This document shows positions 9,157 to 17,252 of a stretch of DNA of 64,000 bases, piece by piece. The position numbers were made by a program, and so were the translations under genes. The stretch covers positions 62,001 to 126,000 of the forward strand of contig JAAKEZ010000002.1 in assembly GCA_018475625.1 (NCBI GenBank). Reading direction: 5' to 3'. This DNA comes from Candidatus Bathyarchaeota archaeon A05DMB-2. Its GTDB lineage: Archaea; Thermoproteota; Bathyarchaeia; Bathyarchaeales; Bathycorpusculaceae. Below the pieces are notes generated by a model. That model was given only the letters and a program-made list of their open reading frames with translations, was not told the DNA's origin and ran no database searches. Position 1 is the stretch's first letter. The number at the start of each line of letters is the position of its first letter.

Positions 9157-9302
9157 TTCGCTGCCTTCCCCTTTTTTGAAGTGCTAATTAGGAAGCCGGT
9201 AGCTATAAATACCATCGCAGCGAAAACGAAAAAAATAAAACGAAACCCAAGAGCAGGGTAGGTGAACTGCCCAGGATAAATGGCGATTCGTTTTCTTGTC
9301 AC
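9153..9302 (-). CDS. Small single-pass membrane protein, 49 residues
   Basis: An open frame from GTG 9302 encodes a basic N-terminus (TRKRIA), a hydrophobic helix rich in Phe (about residues 18-43) and a basic tail ending SKKGKAAK. Its TGA stop overlaps the GTG start of nth as GTGA, a typical sign of translational coupling in archaea. The ribosome site is weak (AGAGCTAGG next to the start). No family is recognised. The compositional logic of charged ends around one helix and the exact overlap are the evidence that it is real. Confidence 0.5.
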   Translation of the reverse strand: MTRKRIAIYPGQFTYPALGFRFIFFVFAAMVFIATGFLISTSKKGKAAK

Positions 9303-9399
9303 CCTAGCTCTTATTAAAGGTCAGTTTTTGGGGATTTTTCGCTTATTGTTGTGTTAATTATGTCAAAATAACCATCATGTCGAAGCCTAGAGGATTAAA

Positions 9400-9406
9400 T
9401 TTATTA
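9400..9406 (+). promoter_or_regulatory. TATA box for the 9442 membrane protein gene
   Basis: TTTATTA lies about 39 bases before the TTG start at 9442, predicting transcription near 9428. An AAAAGGGATG ribosome site stands between. Confidence 0.5.
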
Positions 9407-9441
9407 ACATGCCCAAACGTAATAGTGAAAAGGGATGAAAA

Positions 9442-10101
9442 TTGGGAGAACCAGAAAAATTCAAAATAGCTGACATCCTCTACGGCATAATCATACCAAT
9501 AATTCTAGTGATACTGATCTACGTTCTTGCAGTTTACGTTAATGTCAGCGGACAATACCATGTACTCGGAGAGTCTGGTGCAGGTGGCACCATCGCCGTC
9601 ATCCTAACTCAGGGCTTTGCTCAAATGATTGTTCTCGGTGTTCCACTGGTTCTAGGTTTACTCTGGAATAAATGGGCGGGCGGTGCAGCTGGCTTTATCA
9701 TGGGCGGCCTCTATTACGTAGCAAGCGCAGGACAATATAACGGACTTTACTCAAGTATGGGAGTGACTACTTACAACTTCTTCGGCGACATAAGCATGCT
9801 CTTCTACCTCGTCAATGCCGTTATTATCGGTTACATGGCTGGAGCGCTCAACAAAGGGTCAACGCAATTCAAACGTATGCTAGGTGCAGGTTTAACCGCT
9901 GCACTAATTACTGCAGTGATCCAAGCGATTATGAACTACAATGTCTCGCTTGAACCCGCACGACAGATGGCGCAGGGACTGTGGGCAGATATTCCATACG
10001 CACTCTTGATAAACTTCGTTCCAAGCATTGCTTTAGGCATAATTGTGCCGATTATAGCAAAAGTCATGACTTGGTACGGAATCCAACCTTTGAGGCATTA
10101 A
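9442..10101 (+). CDS. Polytopic membrane protein of unknown function
   Basis: The protein has 219 residues with about six hydrophobic segments (about 12-32, 48-75, 80-95, 112-135, 145-162 and 185-210). The start is TTG 9442, six bases after AGGGATG; the nearby ATG is out of frame. Small residues are frequent in the helices. The size and helix number resemble S components of ECF vitamin transporters, but no diagnostic motif is visible and no ATPase gene is adjacent, so this is only a suggestion. A T-rich stretch just past the stop (10110-10130) is a likely archaeal terminator. Confidence 0.75.
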   Translation: MGEPEKFKIADILYGIIIPIILVILIYVLAVYVNVSGQYHVLGESGAGGTIAVILTQGFAQMIVLGVPLVLGLLWNKWAGGAAGFIMGGLYYVASAGQYNGLYSSMGVTTYNFFGDISMLFYLVNAVIIGYMAGALNKGSTQFKRMLGAGLTAALITAVIQAIMNYNVSLEPARQMAQGLWADIPYALLINFVPSIALGIIVPIIAKVMTWYGIQPLRH

Positions 10102-10207
10102 AAATCCCCTTTCTTTCTTTTTGATTTTTAACCCTGAAAAACTCTTATCTAACAATTTATTTGCTGCAAAGTGGATTCAAAGATTAGAAGGCAGGTGGAA
10201 TAACTTG

Positions 10208-11353
10208 TCAACCAGTTTGCTTCGGCGCGAACTCCCAAGCGATGTTGCCCTTCCACACTTCGCCCTGCTTTGTTATCCTGATTTCTCTGTCGTCAATCTC
10301 AATTAATCCCTTTTCTTTAAGCCTTTTCAGCTGCTGGGGGAAAACGTCTTCGGGAAGTTTCCCGAATCTTTCCATGAACTCCGTTTTGCTCACGGGCAAG
10401 CGCAGGTATAACCGCGTCATTTCACGCCGCATCATATCTTCGTCTGTGGATTCCGATAGTCGGCTGATAGGCAGTTTCCCAGAGTTAACGGTTTTCATGT
10501 ACTGGTTTATATCCTCAATGTTTGAGTAGGAGAACCGTTGCAGGTACCCCATGAAGCAGCCAGCGCCAGTGGTCAGTATGCCGCCCCATGGCCAGCCGTT
10601 CAGGCAGTTTTCTCGCATGTGCCATTCCACCCGGCTGAAGCGATCGTGCCCCACAGCCTTGTAGCCAGCCTCGGTCAGCATTCTGTAGGCGGTAAGGTAC
10701 ATTTGCTTCTCATATTCTGCGTCTCCAGGCGGAGGAGACTTGCCCGTCTTTATCATTTTTTCAAGCAACGTGCCCGGATCCACGTGCAGCGAGTAAGTGT
10801 CAACCTCTACGTCCAGCTCAATTGCTTTCTTTAGCGTGTTTATCCAACTTTCCATCGTCTGACCTGGTAGGTTATACATAAGGTCCACGCACACGCACAA
10901 GCCCAGCTTTCTGGCGTGGCGAATAGCCTTTTCCACATCTGCAGCGCTGTCGGGCAAGCACATCATTTTTCTGAGCTTGTCGTCGAAGGTTTGTGCACCC
11001 ATATCCATCTGGTAAACGCCGTACTCCGCGAGTTTGTCGATTTTGCTGAGCGCCAGCGTCTTCGATGAACCTGTAACTTTAATGAAGTATTCATCATTAA
11101 TGTTGAATCTTGCCTTGCAGAAATCTATGAGGTCAATCATCTGCTCCGCAGACAAGACGCTTGGGGTTCCGCCGCCAAGCACTATTTCGTCGAAAACGCT
11201 TGTTTTCACGTACCTTGTTCCTGCGTACATTTCAAGCTCTTTCTTCAAGGCTTCGAGATACGGTTCTATCCGGATTTTGGTGGTGGCTGTAGTTGGGAAG
11301 TAGCAGAAGGCACATCTTGAGTCACAGATGCTTATCCAAGGCTGCAGTTCCAT
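10208..11353 (-). CDS. Radical SAM protein, HemN/HemW-like
   Basis: The 381-residue frame starts at ATG 11353 with a CDSRCAFC radical-SAM cluster (CX3CX2C) only 10 residues in, followed by the glycine-rich LGGGTPSVL and a HemW-like TIM barrel. A C-terminal winged-helix-like region (about 310-375) also fits the coproporphyrinogen-oxidase-like family. Relatives act in haem synthesis or haem transfer, while others are unassigned radical-SAM enzymes. Coding signal continues upstream in the same frame without a start codon, which points to a frameshift in a run of six C (see 11354-11513). It converges on the 9442 gene. Confidence 0.85.
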   Translation of the reverse strand: MELQPWISICDSRCAFCYFPTTATTKIRIEPYLEALKKELEMYAGTRYVKTSVFDEIVLGGGTPSVLSAEQMIDLIDFCKARFNINDEYFIKVTGSSKTLALSKIDKLAEYGVYQMDMGAQTFDDKLRKMMCLPDSAADVEKAIRHARKLGLCVCVDLMYNLPGQTMESWINTLKKAIELDVEVDTYSLHVDPGTLLEKMIKTGKSPPPGDAEYEKQMYLTAYRMLTEAGYKAVGHDRFSRVEWHMRENCLNGWPWGGILTTGAGCFMGYLQRFSYSNIEDINQYMKTVNSGKLPISRLSESTDEDMMRREMTRLYLRLPVSKTEFMERFGKLPEDVFPQQLKRLKEKGLIEIDDREIRITKQGEVWKGNIAWEFAPKQTG

Positions 11354-11513
11354 TAATCTTTTCGACGTGTTCTCAGTTGATAAGAACTTCCTGAAAGATT
11401 CGTATGTTTCAGGTTTGATGTCTGGGTAATCCCTGTAAGTGTAGGGTGGCCAGTTCTCCCTCGAAGCGTAAACTTGAGCAGATGTTTTTATCGTGAGCCC
11501 CCCTTGTTTGCAT
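11354..11513 (-). other. Probable N-terminal extension of the HemN-like gene, separated by a 1-base frameshift
   Basis: Upstream of 11353 the same frame stays open and encodes protein-like sequence (for example ENWPPYTYRDYPDIKPE) but has no start codon. Removing one base from the C6 run at 11498-11503 joins it to an ATG at 11513, giving a start MQTRGLTIKTSAQVYAS. A TATA box 25 bases upstream of that ATG fits a leaderless start. Either the assembly has one extra base or the gene is damaged. Confidence 0.65.
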
Positions 11514-11534
11514 GCTTAAAACCGCTTGTTAACA

Positions 11535-11541
11535 TAATAAA
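11535..11541 (-). promoter_or_regulatory. TATA box for the HemN-like gene
   Basis: On the minus strand the box reads TTTATTA, centred 25 bases before the ATG at 11513. That is the usual spacing for a leaderless archaeal transcript. Confidence 0.5.
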
Positions 11542-11644
11542 GTTTCGGTAAAAACGCTTCTTTTCGAGAAACCTTGCTATCGTGGTGCTTCCTTCTCTCA
11601 ACAGTGCAGTGGCGGCATTTAATGGCGGAAAATATTGAGGGATG

Positions 11645-13051
11645 TTATACTTTGGATTTGGCTCGCCAGAGCAAATAATTAATCGCGGTCCGCGCCATTA
11701 TCTTGCTGTACAAATTGCCTCTAAAGTAGCCTTTCACGGCTTGGCGAAGAACGTACCGTGGAGAATAGAACTTGTCGTAGAAGGTTTTCCTCATCTTGGC
11801 TATCTCTTTCGCGGGCAAAGCAGGGTCTTCAAATATAGGATGCATAGTGTTGTACAGTTTCCAGTCCTCAGACATCTTCCAGCCGTTGCTCTCCACTAAC
11901 GCGCGGAGTTCCGTTCCAGGATAGGGTGTGGCATGACATAGCCAAACATCATCAGGCTCGACTCTGCGGACAAAATCAAGAGTTTCCTGCAAGGTTTCCT
12001 TCGTCTCACCTGGGTACCCCAGAATCACGGAAACGGTGACGAATATGCCTGCTTCCTTTGCCCATTTAATCGCGTTCTCGCACTGCTCAGTCGTAACCCT
12101 TTTCTTCAGTTTGTCGCGGATTCTTTGACAGCCGGACTCAACGCCGAAACACACCTCGTTGCAATGCGCCTTCGCCATCTTGGCTAAGACTGCTTTCGTG
12201 ACAGTGTCCGCTCTGGTGCCGCAGCCCCATGGAAGCTGAATATTCCTTTCTATGATTCCGTCACATATGTCGAGTATTCTTTTTCTGTTAAACGTTAACG
12301 TGTCGTCCTGGAATGCGATGCCTTCTGCACCGTACTCGTCTCTGAGCCATTCAATCTCGTCAAGCACAAGCTTCGGGTTTCTTCCCCTGAACCCAGCCCC
12401 GAACATCTGAGAAGCCACGCAGAATGAACACTGGAACGGGCAGCCTCTGCTGCTCATTATCGGAAGAAGCTTTCGCCCAAGAATCCGGTACTTATCTACC
12501 GGGATGTAATGATAAGCAGGACGCGGCAGCGCGTCAAGGTCTTGAATGAACGGTCTAGTAGGCGTCTTGATGATTTGTTTGCCTTTTCGGAAAGTTATGC
12601 CCTTGACCTCGTCGAGGCGCGGCATTTCAGGTGCCTGCTGCGCGAGCTCTAGTAGCGTTTCCTCCCCCTCCCCCCTCACCACGATATCAACCGCAGGTTC
12701 GTCCGTCAGTATCTGTTCGTCCATGAAGGTGGCGTGGGGTCCGCCCATGAGAACCTTCGCGTTGGGGAGAACCTCTTTTGCTACGCGTGCGGATTTGAGG
12801 GCTGACTCTATTGTAGGAGTCATGGAGCCGATGCCGACTATGTCGGGTTCAAAAGATGCGAGTTCGACTTTGAGTTTGTCGTGGTCTATCTGGCACACTG
12901 GGCAGTCTACTATTTTCATTTCGAAGTTGTTTTTCTCCAGCACCGCCGCCATGTAGGCTAAGCCAAGCGGTGGAAAAAGCGGGTGGTGAGCGACACCCTC
13001 AAGAAGAGGCGTGTTTACTAATGCAACTTTCGTTTTATTCGTCTTGCTCAT
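11645..13051 (-). CDS. B12-binding-domain radical SAM protein (first paralog)
   Basis: A protein of 468 residues with an N-terminal Rossmann-type cobalamin-binding domain (about 1-150; PDIVGIGSMTPT, LMGGPHATF) and a radical-SAM core with SSRGCPFQCSFC near residue 205. A DxHxxG ligand motif is not apparent, as in many members of this class, so cobalamin use is by family. Such enzymes methylate or rearrange unactivated carbons in lipid, hopanoid or natural-product pathways. It is clearly paralogous to the gene at 20549-22009 (shared MYRILGR/KYRILGR, RGFRxRNP and DDTxTF blocks). Nothing in it identifies the substrate. Confidence 0.9.
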   Translation of the reverse strand: MSKTNKTKVALVNTPLLEGVAHHPLFPPLGLAYMAAVLEKNNFEMKIVDCPVCQIDHDKLKVELASFEPDIVGIGSMTPTIESALKSARVAKEVLPNAKVLMGGPHATFMDEQILTDEPAVDIVVRGEGEETLLELAQQAPEMPRLDEVKGITFRKGKQIIKTPTRPFIQDLDALPRPAYHYIPVDKYRILGRKLLPIMSSRGCPFQCSFCVASQMFGAGFRGRNPKLVLDEIEWLRDEYGAEGIAFQDDTLTFNRKRILDICDGIIERNIQLPWGCGTRADTVTKAVLAKMAKAHCNEVCFGVESGCQRIRDKLKKRVTTEQCENAIKWAKEAGIFVTVSVILGYPGETKETLQETLDFVRRVEPDDVWLCHATPYPGTELRALVESNGWKMSEDWKLYNTMHPIFEDPALPAKEIAKMRKTFYDKFYSPRYVLRQAVKGYFRGNLYSKIMARTAINYLLWRAKSKV

Positions 13052-13248
13052 TCTTTATACCCGCTAACTGGAAGCTCAGATTGCAATTAACAGTCCTGTA
13101 ACCGTTCGGTTTGGTGTTGGACAACATTGTTGAAGGATTTTAATCTTCTGGACATTAATAAGCTTTGAGCGAATCATACAGGAGCATGAATTTTGAGGCG
13201 TTTAAGCTGTTTAGGGGCACGTCACATAGAGCTACAAAAAGGCTACGC

Positions 13249-15723
13249 TCAGCCACTTCTCCTATAAAGGACAATCGCCAACAGCACAGTCGTCAACACT
13301 ATTATCACTATCAACGCTGATAGAATGATGCCCCACGGAAACTCCGAAGTGAAGACTATCTGCTGGCTTACACCCGCCGAGTTCACTGTAATCAAACCTA
13401 CCGAAGGAGACGCCAAGTAGCCAGCAAGTGGAGCCACAGAGAAGTTATACACACCATTTGCTGCCGTGAACACAATGGTGTCTGAGGTGCTGCTTTGGGT
13501 CTGCGAGTTGAAGGTGACCTCCCAGCGGGTTCCAGAAGGCAAACCAGATGCGGTGAACGTCACTGAGTAGGTCTGCGCGCTGGGTGGAGAGCCGAAGGCG
13601 TAAACCATATGGTCATATGAACCCAAGTAGACGTTGCCTTCTGCCACGGCTGGGGAAGAAACCACCATGCCGCCAGTCGCATAGCTCCACACATAGGCAC
13701 CTGAAGTGGCGTTCAAAGCGTACAGCTTGCCGTCGTAAGAGCCCACGAAAACCAAGCCATCGGCTACTGCTGGCGAAGAAGCCACTTCACCACCAGTCGT
13801 GTAATTCCACACGACGCTACCTGTTAAAGCGTTAAAAGCGTAAACCCTGCCGTCTGCTGAACCCACATAGACCCTGCCGTTTGCTATGGCTGGAGAAGAG
13901 GGGATGGCGCCTTCTGTTGCATATTTCCAAACAACGGCGCCTGTTGAAACGTTCAAAGCGTAAAGCGTGTGGTCGTATGAACCAACGTAAACGATGCCGT
14001 TTGCCACTGCAGGCGAGGAAACCACAACATCACCCGCCGGATACTTCCATATGAGCGCGCCAGTGGAAGCGTTTAAGGCGTAGATGTTTTGGTCGTTTGA
14101 GCCGATGAACACTGCGCCGTCAGCTACGGCGGGGGAAGAAACCACTATTACTCCGCCCGTCGTGTAATTCCACACGAGTCTGCCGTCGGAAGCGTTTAAG
14201 GCATAAAGATTATGGTCCTGCGACCCGACGTAGACCAAGCCGTCCACCACTGCGGGAGAAGACACCACGGGATAGCCTGTTGTGTAGTTCCAAACATGCG
14301 CGCCTGTAGTAGCGTTTAAGGCATAGACTTTATGGTCGTAGGAACCCACATAGACCAAGCCGCCAGCAACAGCGGGCGAAGAAAACAAGATAACACCGTC
14401 CGTTTTGTAGCTCCATATAACATTGTTGTGTAGTTCCCAGTCGAAGCCGACCAGACCCGTGGAGGCGTTCAAAGCGTAGATTTTGCCGTCATGCGAACCT
14501 ACATAGACGACGCCGCCAGCTACGGCAGGGGAAGAATCTACTTTTCCGCCTGTCGCATAGCTCCACATGTAATCGCCGCTGGAAGCGTCCAAGGCGTAGA
14601 ACTTGCCGTCCCATGAACCCACATAGACAGCTCCATCAGCGACGGCGGGGCGAGAAATCACTATATCGCCAGTGGCGTAACTCCATAATTTTCCGCCGTT
14701 AGAAGCGCCAAGGGCATAAACCCTGTTGTCCATTGAACCAACATAAACTGCGCCATCCGCAACTGTAGGCGAAGAAGCCACGCCACCATTTGTCATAAAA
14801 TTCCATATATCAGTGCCGTTTGTTGCGTTTAAGGCATAGACTTTGCCGTCCACCGAACCGATGTAGACCACGCCTCCAGAGACGGTTGGAGATGAAAGCA
14901 CATCGCCGCTTGTTGCATGTTTCCAAACAACGGCGCCTGTTGAAGCGTTCAAAGCGTAGACGTTGTCGTCTGTTGAACCAACGTAGACGACGCCGTTGAC
15001 AACAGTCGGCGAGGAGACCACTCTGTCGCCTGTGGTGTAGTTCCACATGCTCGCGCCGTCTGAAGCGTTCAAGGCGTAGACTTTGTGGTCTAACGAGCCG
15101 ATGTAGACTATGCTGTTGTCTTCGCTTACTGCGGGGGAAGAAAGCATGATTTGCCCGTCTGTCGTATAGCTCCAAATGAGTTCGCCTGTTGTGGCGTTCA
15201 AAGCGTAAACGTTCCTGTCCTCTGAACCTACGTATACTAAGCCGTTGGCGACAGCGGGGTCGGAGTCCACATAGTACCCTGTCGTGTAATTCCACACGCG
15301 ACTCCCATCCGTGGCGTTCAATGCATAGAGGTTGTTGTCTTCGGAGCCCACATAAACCAAGCCATATGCCACAGCAGGACGGGAAACCACGACGCCACCT
15401 GTCAAATAACTCCACACCAAAGCGCCGTCGGAAGCGGAGAAAGCGTAAACCTTTCGGTCATAGGAACCTACATAAATCAAGCCACCAGCGACAGTAGGAG
15501 AACCCATTTGACCACCAGTGTTAAATTTCCACAGCGTCTGGTTCGTCCTTGGCGCCGCTGATTTAGTGCTACCTGTGTGTGCGAGGTCGTGATGGAACAT
15601 GGACCAATAGTCTGTTCCAAGCTGTGCACTGGATTTGGCAGAAGGAGGAAAAACGCTTGCTGCAAAAACCGTAACCAAAAACACTATTATTAAGGCGGAG
15701 CAAGCGATTACCGTTCTTTTCAT
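13249..15723 (-). CDS. Surface protein made of 16 PQQ-type beta-propeller blades
   Basis: The 824-residue protein has a signal peptide (about 1-30) followed by 16 near-identical blades of about 40 residues. Each carries a core like SSPAVADGxVYVGSxDxxVYALNATTGxxVW. A short beta domain follows (about 720-790), then one membrane helix (about 797-817) and the tail YRRSG. Sixteen blades suit two eight-bladed propellers, and blade 9 has a roughly 10-residue insertion near the boundary. Nearly every blade has one or two N-x-S/T sequons. The family name does not imply that PQQ is bound. It is probably anchored in the cell envelope. Function is unknown. Confidence 0.88.
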   Translation of the reverse strand: MKRTVIACSALIIVFLVTVFAASVFPPSAKSSAQLGTDYWSMFHHDLAHTGSTKSAAPRTNQTLWKFNTGGQMGSPTVAGGLIYVGSYDRKVYAFSASDGALVWSYLTGGVVVSRPAVAYGLVYVGSEDNNLYALNATDGSRVWNYTTGYYVDSDPAVANGLVYVGSEDRNVYALNATTGELIWSYTTDGQIMLSSPAVSEDNSIVYIGSLDHKVYALNASDGASMWNYTTGDRVVSSPTVVNGVVYVGSTDDNVYALNASTGAVVWKHATSGDVLSSPTVSGGVVYIGSVDGKVYALNATNGTDIWNFMTNGGVASSPTVADGAVYVGSMDNRVYALGASNGGKLWSYATGDIVISRPAVADGAVYVGSWDGKFYALDASSGDYMWSYATGGKVDSSPAVAGGVVYVGSHDGKIYALNASTGLVGFDWELHNNVIWSYKTDGVILFSSPAVAGGLVYVGSYDHKVYALNATTGAHVWNYTTGYPVVSSPAVVDGLVYVGSQDHNLYALNASDGRLVWNYTTGGVIVVSSPAVADGAVFIGSNDQNIYALNASTGALIWKYPAGDVVVSSPAVANGIVYVGSYDHTLYALNVSTGAVVWKYATEGAIPSSPAIANGRVYVGSADGRVYAFNALTGSVVWNYTTGGEVASSPAVADGLVFVGSYDGKLYALNATSGAYVWSYATGGMVVSSPAVAEGNVYLGSYDHMVYAFGSPPSAQTYSVTFTASGLPSGTRWEVTFNSQTQSSTSDTIVFTAANGVYNFSVAPLAGYLASPSVGLITVNSAGVSQQIVFTSEFPWGIILSALIVIIVLTTVLLAIVLYRRSG
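13585..15540 (-). repeat. Tandem coding repeats of about 120 bases (16 propeller blades)
   Basis: The blades of the 13249-15723 gene are visible as DNA repeats with a period of about 120 bases. Blocks such as GTTTAAGGCATAGACTTT recur on the plus strand with small changes. This degree of similarity indicates recent duplication or gene conversion between blades, and makes the region prone to collapse in assembly. Confidence 0.85.
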
Positions 15724-15878
15724 ATTTTGTCTCCCTGTGTCAGCTTTACGTTAAAGCCAAGATTAAGTTGAATTGAATGCAAGCCAATTCATGATTCTTC
15801 TATATATTGTTAATCAGTAAACAACAAAATATAGGTTTATTGGGCTTAGACTTCTTTTTCTCATGCCGCTTTCGCATT

Positions 15879-15896
15879 CAGGCGTTTTGCCGCCTG
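15879..15896. terminator. Inverted repeat between two minus-strand genes
   Basis: CAGGCG and CGCCTG form a perfect 6-bp hairpin with a 6-base loop, 38 bases past the stop of the SPASM radical-SAM gene. It has no strong T-run on the minus strand, so a terminator role is only possible. Confidence 0.3.
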
Positions 15897-15933
15897 TTGT
15901 CTTAAAAATTGAGAAATCGGGAACGTTGCCCAC

Positions 15934-17007
15934 TTACTCTTTTCTGAGACTCTTCGGAATATAGGCACACGCCGGGTCAGACTCATATATGTCTCCCGTG
16001 TAAGCGTAAGCTCGGTTCCTGCAGCCGCCGCAGATCTCGCGGTACTCGCACACGCCGCATTTTCCTTTCAGGTTGCTTCTGTCGCTGAAGCTACTGTAGT
16101 AAGGCGATTTCTGCACTTCTTCCCAAGCTTTCGTCAGGCTTTTCTGTCTTATGTTTCCAAGCATCATGGGTTCTGAGGGCGTCAGATCCGTGTAGAAGCA
16201 GGGTATCAAGTCTCCGTTTTCCGTTATGCTTATGTATCCGCCAAAGGCGAAATACGTGCATTTTCCGTGGAACTTGTGCTCGTACCACTCTTCAAAGTTC
16301 GGCGGGTTTCTCTGCTTGACCACACGTGCAAAGTGGGGACAGTGTACGTGGATTTCAAATTTGTCCTCGTACTTCTGGGTCAGGTCCCATATGTGGTTCA
16401 GGACCCATTCGTACTGTTCAGGTGTCGGAGTTAACTCCATTGTCACTTTTGCTCTTCCGCTCGGCACCAAGTGATTGAACCAGACGAAGTTGGCGTGGTA
16501 CTCCTCAGCCAACTCGGTAACATGGTCGAGATGCTGGTAGTTTATGGCTGTGATGGCTGCTGCTAACCCGTTCAGAATTTTCGCCTTTGACAGTTTCTGA
16601 ATTGCTGCCAACGCCTTTTTGTACGAGCCTTTCCCCCTTAACTGGTCGTTTATTTCTTCAGGTCCATCTATGCTGACGGATGTCCAGACCTGGTTCTTGA
16701 CGAGGTTGTCGTAGATTTCTCCGTCAACAAAACAACCGTTGGTTAGGAGGCACACGTTTAATCCTAAGCTTTTTGCGTGACCCACTATCTCAAAAATGTC
16801 TTCCCGGAGGAGCGGTTCTCCGCCTTTAATTCCGAACCATTTGACACCGAAGCTACGAACCTCATCAACCATGTGCAAAGCCTCTTTGGTTGTTAATTCC
16901 CGTGGAGCGTGAGCGCCGGTGGCGTCAACGTTGCAGTACGCACATCGAGCGTTGCAGGCACCTGTGGCTCTCCAAGAAGTCATAAGCAAAGGACCCTTAT
17001 TCGCCAA
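15934..17007 (-). CDS. Radical SAM protein with SPASM domain
   Basis: The 357-residue enzyme starts at TTG 17007, seven bases after GAGGGGAT. It has TGACNARCAYCN (CX3CX2C) near residue 18, GGEPLLR of the SAM-binding site, and a C-terminal SPASM region with C-x2-C-x5-C-x2-C spacing (CGVCEYREICGGC) plus a final DPAC. SPASM enzymes bind extra Fe-S clusters. They modify peptides (PqqE, RiPP maturases), act on haem precursors (AhbC, AhbD, NirJ) or activate sulfatases. No precursor peptide was found nearby. It lies between two genes for propeller surface proteins, so a role in their modification is conceivable but unproven. Confidence 0.88.
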   Translation of the reverse strand: MANKGPLLMTSWRATGACNARCAYCNVDATGAHAPRELTTKEALHMVDEVRSFGVKWFGIKGGEPLLREDIFEIVGHAKSLGLNVCLLTNGCFVDGEIYDNLVKNQVWTSVSIDGPEEINDQLRGKGSYKKALAAIQKLSKAKILNGLAAAITAINYQHLDHVTELAEEYHANFVWFNHLVPSGRAKVTMELTPTPEQYEWVLNHIWDLTQKYEDKFEIHVHCPHFARVVKQRNPPNFEEWYEHKFHGKCTYFAFGGYISITENGDLIPCFYTDLTPSEPMMLGNIRQKSLTKAWEEVQKSPYYSSFSDRSNLKGKCGVCEYREICGGCRNRAYAYTGDIYESDPACAYIPKSLRKE

Positions 17008-17252
17008 ACTAAAATCCCCTCGAACCCTGTCCGTTAATTCATCATTTACTTTAGAGTTTCTTGCGTCCTAAAAAAGATTATGCGGAGAAAACACGTTTTC
17101 GCCTTTCAAGCTCTTTAGCAACTTTACGTGATGTCGGATAAGGCTGAATTGAAAAATCGTGTTTTAGGAAAGGTTTATAGTGAAAAAGACTAAACCTAGA
17201 AAATGAAGAGCTAGGCTGCATACGCCTGGATAATGACCATTGAGGCTGAACA

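Noticed and set aside
13585-15540. Regular 120-base repeats as a CRISPR array or satellite
   Set aside because: They encode the propeller blades in one continuous frame. There is no short conserved repeat with variable spacers, and no cas gene nearby.
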